Below are positions 41,801 through 53,800 of a stretch of DNA of 64,000 bases, in pieces. Each line of letters opens with the position of its first letter. Within the stretch, counting starts at the first letter, position 1. The notes below the pieces were generated by a model. That model saw nothing but the letters and a program-made list of their open reading frames with translations. It ran no database searches and had not been told where the DNA came from. The translations under genes were made by a program, and so were the position numbers. This DNA is from Sinonovacula constricta (taxonomy: Eukaryota > Mollusca > Bivalvia > Cardiida > Solecurtidae), in contig CM017557.1 of the NCBI GenBank assembly GCA_007844125.1, forward strand, positions 63,688,174-63,752,173, in the 5' to 3' direction.

Positions 41801-44800
41801 AAGAATATGTAGTTATCTTTAACAATTAACTTGCTCATTTCTAAATAACTGATTTTTGTTTTGCTAAAAACCTCATGCAGTGGGTACAATAAACATTTGT
41901 ACTAAATGTAGTGACAAATAGCATAGATCCTAATCAGACACTTTGCTGGCTTATCTGTATCTATGCTTTTATGAAAGCTTGAATATGTCATGCTTAGCAA
42001 GGCTAAGGGTTAATCATGCTTAGTCAATGTATTTATTAAGGATGGCACTGTATACAAGTGAACTCTCCCACTTTGGGAGGGAAACTTCCCATTTTTAAGA
42101 TTCAAAATTACTTGAAAATAAGGGGTGTTTTATACATTTTCAAATATCTTCCTACTTGGATAACTTTTTTCTTTCTATATATGAAAATATCAAATCTCCC
42201 ACTCTGGCCTCAGAAAAAGTTCACATATATGGCAATAGTTAATCAGCAAATTTGTTAACTTTTTCCCATGTAGGTTCACCTATAATGAATTATGCAACTG
42301 GTTAATGGCTTCTGATATAAATATATATGGATATATATTATATACTGTATACTGTATATATATGAAAACTGCTAGACAGAGTGACATCCTCATCCCTTCC
42401 TACTAATCTTATTATAGACATATACACAGATTCTAATGTGTCATGATTGAACCTCAAAGGTGCAACAAACTGTGAAAGCAGCCTATTGATGTGACATAGC
42501 CAGACAAGGACCAATACTTCCTTGTTTGGTCAGATATTCTCTACTTAAGGTTAATTCACAAACATACTGTAAAAGAGAGATTATAAAGCAGTGGAAATTT
42601 ACTACCAACCCCGCCCCACTCTCCCCCCAAACAACTTTGGTATGTGGTGGCCCAAAATTGAACCCAGGGCCTCCCGTATCTGAATTCAGACACTCTACCA
42701 ACTGCACTATCAGGTCTGGATGGAGACAATTTTTACTGAAACCACAGTAAAACAAAATACACAATTCTTAAACAACATTCACAAATTAAGTCCATTCTAA
42801 TAAAGGAGCTACTGGCAATGTATTCTAAACCTGTATGTTCTTTTTGCTGTTGAACTGAATGGCATAATAAAATAGCAATCAAAGAGCTCACATTAGTCAT
42901 TTATGGCATAAAAAGGGACATTAAAACATGATTAAAATGTTATTAATCAATCACAGGTGACACTATAGAGCACACACCTGTAGGGTTTAACTCTTATCAT
43001 GCTTTATTTGTTAACTAGAACTCCGCGAGTCGGATGTGTTGCCTGACGAAAAATTTTATTAGTCGACAATAAAAAATGTTTAATTAGTTTTTTGTTGTAC
43101 AGATATAAGCAATGTATTTGCACAAATTCACATATAAAATATCCTTTTAATTGTCTCATTGCAAAAAACATGCACAAGTTATGCCCTTCGCAAGAAATGC
43201 ACTAAAAATCAATCAAAGGGGAATAACTAAAAAACAGAAGAAGGTAGAGTTACTGTTCTTGTGCACTGCACTTTGAGTCATTGCCAGAAACATGCATACC
43301 AAGTTTGGAGTCATTTGGACCTACGGTGACAAAGTTACACTCCGGATAAGAAATGCTCTATAAAAATCAATCAAAGAGGAATAATTAAAAAAACGGAACA
43401 AGGAAGAGTTACGGTTCTTATGCACTGCACTTTGAGTCATTGCCAGAAACATGCATACCAAGTTTGGAGTCATTTGGACCTATGGTGACAAAGTTAGGCT
43501 TCGGACAAGAAATGCTCTATAAAATCAATCAAAGGGGAATAACTAAAGAACAGAAGAAGGTAGAGTTACCGTTCTTGTGCACTGCACTTAGAGTCATTGC
43601 CAGAAACATGCATACCAAGTTTGGACCTACTGTGACAAAGTTACACGCGGACAGGGAAATCCGGACGCCCCCTTACAGCGCAGACGCTGACGACAAAGTA
43701 ATCCCTATATGTTGCCTATTCAGGCGACACAATAACTGGTACTAAATGGGTAGTTTTTTGAAAACAGCATCCTGCATTATAAAACATATTTAGGGATGGG
43801 GATTTTCCGGCATTTTTGATGATACTGTGCAGTGAAATTTCTATCATTATAGCACAGGGGCACTTATGAGGTGCCCAGGGACTGAACCAGGCTGGTCCAT
43901 TATACTGACACTAATTCTGTCTCCTTAGCCCCGAGCTTTAGGAGGGAAGCCACTGCTATCAACTTTAAAATGTTTTGGTTTGTCCCGGCCAGGGTTGGAA
44001 CCCATGACCTCCCGATCCGCAAGCCGACACTCTACCACCTGAGCTATTGCGGCCGGTAAAAAAAAAACATATTTAAAAAAAATTAAACTCTAACAATGAT
44101 GATCCAGAAGAGACACCTCCCAGCCACCGGTGGGCACCGACTGATCTGGATCTACACTATTTGTGAACTAATTCATGCTTGGCAAGCTAAGAGTAAAGAA
44201 ACAACAACTGAGTTCCATCACAGGTGGAAGCAAAGGACACAGGTGTATGCACCATTAGTCTGATTAAAAGTTTTCTCAGTCAATTTTTCAATTTGTCATA
44301 GTCAAATAAGATACTACATAATATCAGCAATCTACAATTAAAAAAGTAATGAATTCAATTTCAAAACTTATGCCACTAATGAGACCAAATAAAAAAGAAC
44401 AAGCAGCACTCTTACTGACATCTAAAAAAATAATGAGTCTGAAAATGTTTCCTTAAAAGAGGGAAAACATTAATTTTCATTCAAGTCTCTTTTTTTACAG
44501 TTTATTTCCCACAAATTGTCAACTACTGAGAAATAGAACTCATATTCTTCAAGACTTGTAAACAATTTCTACATACATTAAAAAGCAACTGCTATGCAGA
44601 ATGCCACTTAACACCCAAGGCTGACAATATATAAAATCAGAAGCAAACAGGATATGCAAGCCATTGCAAGTACCATGAGCAAGTTTTCTAAGTATTTCCT
44701 AAGAAGACACTTACATTCATTACGTTATCAACATCAACATACAAACAATAACATACTCATAACCCCTATTATGCCCCATCTTTTAATAAGCAATTCAAAT

Positions 44801-47800
44801 TCTTACTCATTTGATAATAACTTGAAGAAATGGTAACTAAAACTATAACTAAAGACTCTTCAAAAAGTGCAAATCCTAACCAGACTGCTTCCAGAGTGAG
44901 CTGGGCAATCAGATTCTACTCTGTAAGCCAAGCCTGATTAATATGCAGCTAGTAGGCTACAAGGTCAAAACTAACAAATATTCTCATATGCGTAAAAACA
45001 TACGCTGATAGCATCTTGGCCCACTTAAAGTCATCCAACATTGATGTCAGTGCGACCCAGAATACAAGAATATTATTTATTATAACAGCCAATTGATGGT
45101 CACACAGACTTACTTCGAGCAAACCAGTCCATAAGTGGATAAATAACAGAAATAAATCTTGACACCGAAATAAACAGAACAGATTTAGAGCAGAATTTGA
45201 ATGTTATATTTTCTGAGCATAATTTTTGTCTCTCAGAAAATCTGATTTTAAATTTAACCTGATGGAATGCCTAGGATTGGAATGATTCTTTCTTTATTGG
45301 GTTTATTGTCCCACCAACAGTATTTCAGGTATCTGGAGATGGTGTCCACTTGAAGCAGATATAGTACTGCCTTTTCTCTGTATAGCTTGTTGTGAACACC
45401 TGTGGCATGATACCACACATAGTCACAATATCCTGACACCAGACAAACCAGTCATGGAACTACCCTTATATTGCTTGAGCATTAGCAAGGGAGCTATATC
45501 ACTACCATTTTTAACGACTTTGGTATGTCGTGGCTCAGGAACGAACACAGGGTCTCTCGTACCTGGAGCCGAATCTACAAAAAAAAAAGATCGTGATCAG
45601 GACTTAAAAGCATATAAAACCTTAAACTTGAGTCTGAAACCTTTTCTTATTTCCACATAGTTCTAGTTAAAGCTGTTACAAAAATTCTACTTATCATAAT
45701 CAATGTATCTGGCTCATCATGACAAAAGATGTTTATTAATTGCATTTTTCAGGTACAGAATTTTCATTAATGCAAGAGATTAACAGAAAAATGTCATGGT
45801 ATTTTATTGATATAATTTGTAAATGAAAATGATAAAATGAACCACAATGTAAACAAGAGGGCCATGATGCCCCTTAATCGCTCACCTAAGGACACGGGCT
45901 CTTAGTAGGCTCATATCTGGCATCAAGTAATAAAGAGTTATTTACATCAGAACGCTTTAGGTGAAGATTGGACCATTAGTGTGGCCACTGGGCTAATAAC
46001 ATTTTCTAGAATTTTACCTAAGTGACCTACTGAATCCATGTGACCCACTTCAAAACATATCTAAGATTTCATACTTGCAAACACTCTATCCAAGATTGGT
46101 GAAGATCGGAGCCATCAATGTTTGCTTTGGGGTGGAGTTAGCTGATTCACACTGCATAATGGATCTCTATGTGACTTCTAAGCAGTTTTAAAAGGGTTTT
46201 TCTAAATTTTGACCTAGTGATCTAGTTTTTGACTCCATGTGACAGTTGTAACAAACTCACCCAAGATTTCTTGCAGGCAAATATTCTGGACATATTTAGT
46301 GAGGGTGGTCTCTAGTGTGTTCAAAAAGGGGTTTTTGAGATGTGAGCTGCTGACCAACTTTTTGACCCCAAGTGACCCAGTGACAATCTCAGTCAAGATT
46401 TCATGCAGACAAATAGTCTGACCAAGTTTGGTGAAGACTGAGCTACAAATGTGGCCTCTAGTTTGTTCACAAGGTTTTTCTTAGATTTTACCTAGTGACC
46501 TATTTTTTTGATCTCACATGATTCAGTTAAGAATGCATCCAATATTTCATGCAGACAAACATTCTGACCATTGATGAAGATTGGATAAAAACTGTAGCCT
46601 CTAGCATGTTCACAAGCTAAATTGTTGATGCTAAAAATGATACATTTTGCTCTCCTTTAGTGATATTCCTTCTGAATATAACTTATCAGTCCTTGTCGAA
46701 AAGTGAAGATTTAGATCAGCCAACTTTTGCTTAAAGCAGTCTGATCAGGATCTGCACTGTTAGATTCACAATTTTTTGCAATGTAACTACTTATAGTAGC
46801 TTTGCACCTACAGGTATGCAGGTGATTCATAAATAAATATATAATAAGTATACTAATCTGCATAAATTATTAGCCAGTTAAGCAGGTAAAGACAATAATG
46901 AAAGACTTGTAGCTCAGAGAGAGAGTGACAAACAAGTGTATTGCAATAAAACAACAAAAATATCCCACGACCCCCATCCCCTATTACATCTGTCTTTCAA
47001 GTCTCTATTTACCATATTATCATTAGATTATTACTGGTCTAACCTTCATGAACGTCATTACAGATGTCTACAATGTATACATTCATAACTCTTATCCTGG
47101 TACATATATCATGTATCCATATTAATTTTACAATTATACATAAAATAACAGGAAATTTAAGAGGACTGTGTAGCTAGAAAACCTCAGCAAATAATGCACA
47201 TCCTGATCAAATCGCTTCCAATGCTGATCGGGACATATACTTATTAAACTAATCTGATAAACGTATACTTAGCAGAATAAGACTTGAACAAAAAAAACAA
47301 CTCCTCATTATCCCCTTTTTTCGTCTTTCGTCTAGCTTGTGATTGGTTATACAAGAATGAACATCATTTACCTCATTCATAAGAAAGCTTTCCTTGAAAG
47401 ATGAATGGAGGGCTGTATGATTTCCTGTGTTGTAATTTTTGCTTAGAGCTCGATACACTGATATTTATTGATATATCTATGATTGTACCTTGATGGATTC
47501 AGTATGTGTTTTCTGTAATAGAGTTACTATGACTTTGGTTGCGTTATTATGACATTGGTTGTTTCTGTACATGTTATTCTGTTTTTGAAATACACTGCAG
47601 TGACACAATTGTTGTCACTACAGCGATGTCCAGCTATTTTGGTAGGTAGAACCAGACAATTGTCTGGGTGGAACCACCAGCACACCAAAGGTCAGCTGGT
47701 AAACTTTCCCACATTAAGTCTCTCGCCCGGACTGGCAATCAAACCCATGCAGTGAGAGGCTAAGCTGTCAGAAGAGTTGGCAGCCAGCTTCTACCCCCAA

Positions 47801-50800
47801 CATGTTCATTATAATATCAAGTTGCATCATGAATTCCCTCTCTCACCATCTTCTAGCTGTGTGCCAGTGATCTACCCAGATATTTATCTGAGATCGCTCT
47901 AATGACTTGAAATATGTCACTGAGAAGTGTATCACGCAACAAAAGAAGTGAATATATTTCCCTAATTAATTTCTATAGGTAACCAAGCAGATGTCAGCTG
48001 TAGCCAATCATAATTTCCTTGCTAATACATAAAGGTAAAAAATAGGTTTTCTTGATTTTTTTTGGATTTTTTTTTCAGTATGATTTAACCATTCATAAAG
48101 TGTCAGTTAAAATGATTTTTCTGATTTAATATGATTGATGAAGCCAACACTTATGTTTACATTCATCCTATATAACGAGACAGTTGTACGGAATTTCCTT
48201 GTTTTCTTAACTTTGCTTTTATATGTTATTAACTTCATTTTTTATCATATTTCCAGGTGTTTTACTTTAGCAAAAAGACTCATTGAGTTATTGATGTTGT
48301 AACATTTTTTGTTTGTTGTTTCTACATCACACATGATGGGATGGAATGGGATTTGCATGCATTTTTACCGATACTGTGCAGCGACATTACTAATATTATA
48401 GCACAGGGGCACTTATGAGGTGCCCAGGGACTGAACCCGGTCGGTCCATTACGTTGACACCGACGAGTCAGGCAAAATGCTGTCCCCTTAGCCCTGAGCA
48501 TTAGAAGGGAAGCCACTACTACCAATTTTAAAGTCTTTGGTTTGCCCCGGCCGGGGTTTGAACATACCACCTCCTGATCCGCAAGCCGATGCTCTACCAC
48601 TTGAGCTATTGCGGCCGGTTACATCATACGGACACAATAATGGTCAATAATTAAGAATTAGTTAAGAACCCAGACATATTTCTGGGTAGAACCACCTGCC
48701 CACTGCAGGTCAGATGGAAGTCGTTCACACATTTAGTCTTACACTCAAGTACACGGTGGGGGGGCAAAGGAGTTACAAGATTGCGGTTCTTAACTGCTTG
48801 GCCACAGGCACCCACTATGATGTTTTAGAAATTATATTCAGAATAAGACCACAATATTTGTAACACAAATCTATCCATAAAATGCCATTACAAGTGCTGC
48901 ATTTACTGTGATGAAATGGCAAACCTGAGTCACATACCTGAGAACATAGTGAACACAGACGACACACTGGGGTTTCTGTGTGCGAGAGTTAAAGATAACT
49001 GTTGCCTGGGTAACGACCCACACATAGCCTCCATTCTTAGCTAGGAAACGATACTGTTCAGTGCATGTCTGGCCCTTCGAAAACACTGGAAATACAAATA
49101 AAAAACAATTAATATAATATACAATGTCATACAATTTTATAATATACACCACAATTAAACATAAAACCTGGTACATTAAAAATATAATGATGTTCTATTC
49201 CAGTTTACCTTATTTTATTGCAGAACAAGGACATAAGAGGTTCTTGAAAGGCCAAAGAATCAATTCCTGGTTAAAAGCCTCATCAGATACCCATGCTTGA
49301 TTTTTCCATTTTACTACATTTGTCGACCATGGGTTTATTGGTAAATTTTCTGTCATCTTATTGAATTGAATAGAACAAGAATTGGACAATCATAATATTG
49401 CTTACAAAATCCATACGCTTCAATGTGGAGACTAGAAGTATAACAATGATGCCGCCATTTTGACAGGTCTGTCAAAACAATGAAAGAACAAGATTTATCA
49501 TTGGACTGAAATCTTCATCGGATTATGAAGCTACCAATGAAATTATCATTATGCGAAAAGCGAACTTAATATCCCACGGCCGATAAATGGAGAGTAATGG
49601 AATGGATCGGTCGTACTTGTCCTATGATGGGTTAAAAACATAAAAAAAATATGATCCTTTACTGATATAAATCTACATAATGTTCATATCCCATATGCAT
49701 TCTTAGTCCTCTTCATACCATGACAAACAATAGAGGCCAAACTTATTGCTAAAGAATCTGCTGCACAGAGTCCAGATTCTAGCCAGACAGATCCCAGCTG
49801 AACTTAACCCTGATTAATTTGTGATAAATATAGCAGGAGTTAACTCTAATCCCCAACAAAGTGCCACTTATGTCAAACAATATTAAACAGCTATGGTTTT
49901 AATCAAATTTGAAAGTTTATATCTTTTTGAATAAAGTTCAAAACAGTAAGGTAGATTTAAATAGCAAACACACATTCTTTAGATGTTTTTATTTTGTTGT
50001 GCAATCAAATGTCATAAAAATTCTACAAGTAAATCTTTACATAAGACAAACTCATAACCCTATCATTTATAGTAACATAGTCTATAATTTTGAAAATTCA
50101 CCTGACTGTTGTTTTTCTTTAAAAAGATATAAAAGGATTTTAATAAATGTATGTTCAACTTGTAATAATAGATTTAAGGATGAACCAGTCGGAAAAATAA
50201 AGACTGAAATACACAGTCTACACATAAATCCTTAGTCTTGCAGATTCTGTTAATAATTCTGAATGGTTTGTAAAGGCGTAAAATGATGTATACATGCAGG
50301 AAAGGGTTAAAATGATATCCTCCTGAACCTCTGTTTTCTATTACATCTTTAAAAAAAATAATAACACTGCATGCGTGACTGAATTTTTTTTCCTTTCTGG
50401 GATATTTAGTACTTCCTCATTGCTTGCTTTATTTACCCTTGAAATGTTGCTCATAGAATATATATTACATATTACAATCAGTCTCAACACATTGGTATCA
50501 ATGATACATAAGATGTCCGAGACATTTCAATTTTTAAAACTTATGGGAATGTCAACTGACGTATTTACAACAACTGCAGATTTGTAATTATCTGAGAATT
50601 ATTTATAGTAAAGTACCACCATCAGTGACGTTGGCAGTAGAGTCGCTGTATTAATTAAAGGCCAATCATGGGAGAACTAATATTGATACAACCTACTTGT
50701 TACTGTTTTGTTTTTCACTACATTACACTGACACAATCGGAGTAATAACATAACGCTAACAAACATGCAACACCAATTTTTAAGAACTGAACATTTTTTT

Positions 50801-53763
50801 TCCCCGCGATATATTTAATTTTTAGCCTTTTACATGTACAACTTAGGCTGAAGTTATTGCCATAATAACACAATGACATTTTCGTATATCTTCATTCATG
50901 CTTATTCTTTTCTCTTTTTTTCTTTACTGAAAACTAAGCAATTAAGTCTATTTCTGTATCTTTAACCAACTTTTAATACTAAACTTGTCATAACAGAACC
51001 AAGACAACTTGCCAGTCAACAACCTTACATATTATATTGCAAACAAGTTCTGCTGAGTTTCAACTTGCAAGTCATCAACCTAACATATTATATTGCAAAC
51101 AATTTCAGCTGAGTTTCAACTTGCAAGTCAACAACCTAGCATATTATATTGCAAACAATTTATGCTAAGTTTCAACTTGCAAGTCAACAACCTAACATAT
51201 TATATTGCAAACAATTTACGCTCAGTTTTAACTTGCCAGTCAACAACCTAACATATTATATTGCAAACAATTTCAGCTCAGTTTCAACTTGCAAGTCAAC
51301 AACCTAACATATTATATTGCAAACAATTTCAGCTCAGTTTCAATTGCAGTCAACAACCTAAATATTATATTGCAAACAATTTACGCTAAGTTTCAACTTG
51401 CCAGTCAACAACCTAACATATTATATTGCAAACAATTTACGCTAAGTTTCAACTTGCAAGTCAACAACCTAACATATTATATTGCAAACAATTTACGCTA
51501 AGTTTCAACTTGCAAGTCAACAACCTAACATATTATATTACAAACAAGTTCTGCTGAGTTAAAAAAATGTGCTCCAAATGCATCAGTTGGATCCTCACAG
51601 ACATCAATCTATTCATCTTAATTTTTAATGACAGAGATCTAGTTCTATATTTACTTAATCCACAAGAAAACAGACACAAATCCAGGTTGACTTTCAGCCT
51701 GATAAGCATATTGTATATTGATCCAGCTTAAGCAAAATGTGTAGATCTAGGTCAGCTAGCTTCCTGTCTGCTTAAGATCTACACTATTTTCTACTTACTA
51801 TATTGTAATGTCTTGAATAGTTAAGATCAGCCAGTTTCCTGATTAAGATCTACACTATTTGCTTCTAAATCTATTATAATGTCTTGCGTAGTCAAGCTAG
51901 ATCAGCCAGTTTCATGTCAGATTAAGATCTACACTATTTGCTTCTAAATTTATTGTAATGTCTTGAATAGTCAAGATCAGCCAGTTTCCTGATTAAGATC
52001 TTCACTTTTTGTTACTAAAGCTATTGTAATGTCTTCTTGCTTCCTATGATGAATATTAGCAACAAAAAAAATGCTGTACTTGCGTATTAACAAAAGTGGC
52101 TAGATTAGTTAAGGACCTTTAAATGTCTGATCAAGCCAGATAATGTTGGAATGGATCAATAGAAAGATCATCAGATTGTGACAGATATCAGAAGACTCGT
52201 GACTGGGTCAATAATAGACAATTAGCAACAGTGTTATATCTCCATTAACAACAGCAAGATAGCCATCACTGTCGGATTAAGATGGGCAGTATCACTAAAA
52301 GTTATTAATTTGTATAAGTCCATGATATTTCACAATGAAAAACATTTTGTGAAAAAACAGATGGATGGACACATAAACACTTTAATAAACACTTGTACCT
52401 ATACCTAAATCTACCTGTAGCAGTGGTATACATGTATTTAAGATATGATGCATCAATTCCTTAATATATCCCATAGTTCTCAACTTAACCAAACAATGCC
52501 AGTACTCATTAGTACTGCAATTTGGAAATAAATCTAATAGTACTAATAATACAAAGTTTGGAGGGGAAATAAATGATTTAGTACAAAATATACCTTCTGT
52601 AAAGACAATTTTATTAAGTTTTATCAGTATAAGGTTTGATGGTGAAGTACAGGATTTATCATATTCAAAACTTTTTTACATTCACACAATCCTACTGAAC
52701 TACATACTACATTTAAGTTTTTTGGTGGGGAAATCACAAACAAGAGGGCAATGATGGCCCTTAATCGCTCACCTGATGACACAGGCTTTTAGTAGGCTCA
52801 AATCTGGCATCAAGTAATTACAAGTTATTTTAGAAATCTTTGGTGAAGACTGGACCATAAGTGTGGCCACTGGGTTGATAACATTTTCTAGAATTTTACC
52901 AAGTAACCTACTGAATCCACATGACTCACTTCAAAACATATGTAAGATTTTATATTGGTTAACATGCTGGCCAAGTTTGGTGAAGATTGGGCCATAAATG
53001 GGGCCTCTAGTATGTTCACAAGCTTTTGCTAAGATTTGAAATAGTGACCTACTTTTTGACACCAAATGACCCAATTATGAAGTCATCCAAGATTTCATGC
53101 AGACAAACATTCTGACCAAGTTTGGTGAAGATTGGGCTATAAATGTGCTCTCTAGTGTGTTCACAAGGTTTTCCTAAAATTTGACCTAGTGACCTACTTT
53201 TTGACCCTAGGTGACCCAATAATGAACTCATCCAAGATTTCATGCAGACAAACATTCTGACCAAGTTTGATGAAGATCAGATAAAAACTGTGGCCTCTAG
53301 TGTGTTCACAAGCTTAAATGTTGATGTCGAACGCCGGACTAAGCGGTATCACAAAAGCTCCCCTTGAGCACGTTATGCTCAAGTGTGCTAAAAATGTAGC
53401 ATGTGCATTTTTTGCTTTTATAGACAGTTTTTACAAATGCTTTTAGCATAAAGTATAAAGGAGTGATGATAAATTTAGCATGAGCATTATTTTCTTTTTT
53501 TGTAGGGCTTTTTATAAATACTTGCAGCATATAAAATACTAAATGGAGTGACAATGAGTTTGGCATAAGAAAAACATGTTTTTACTTAGACAATTCTGCT
53601 GAACAACTGTACTAGCAATTACATGGTCTTGGGGAGTGACAAAAGATTTAGCACTAATTTAAAACTTTCTAATTTTGTTGACCTTTTGTCGTCACGCAAG
53701 CTGTAATTTTCATTTTGATCTACAAACCCCTAAAGTACAAAGAAGTACATGATATATTCTGCT

Positions 53764-53800
<37 letters not shown>

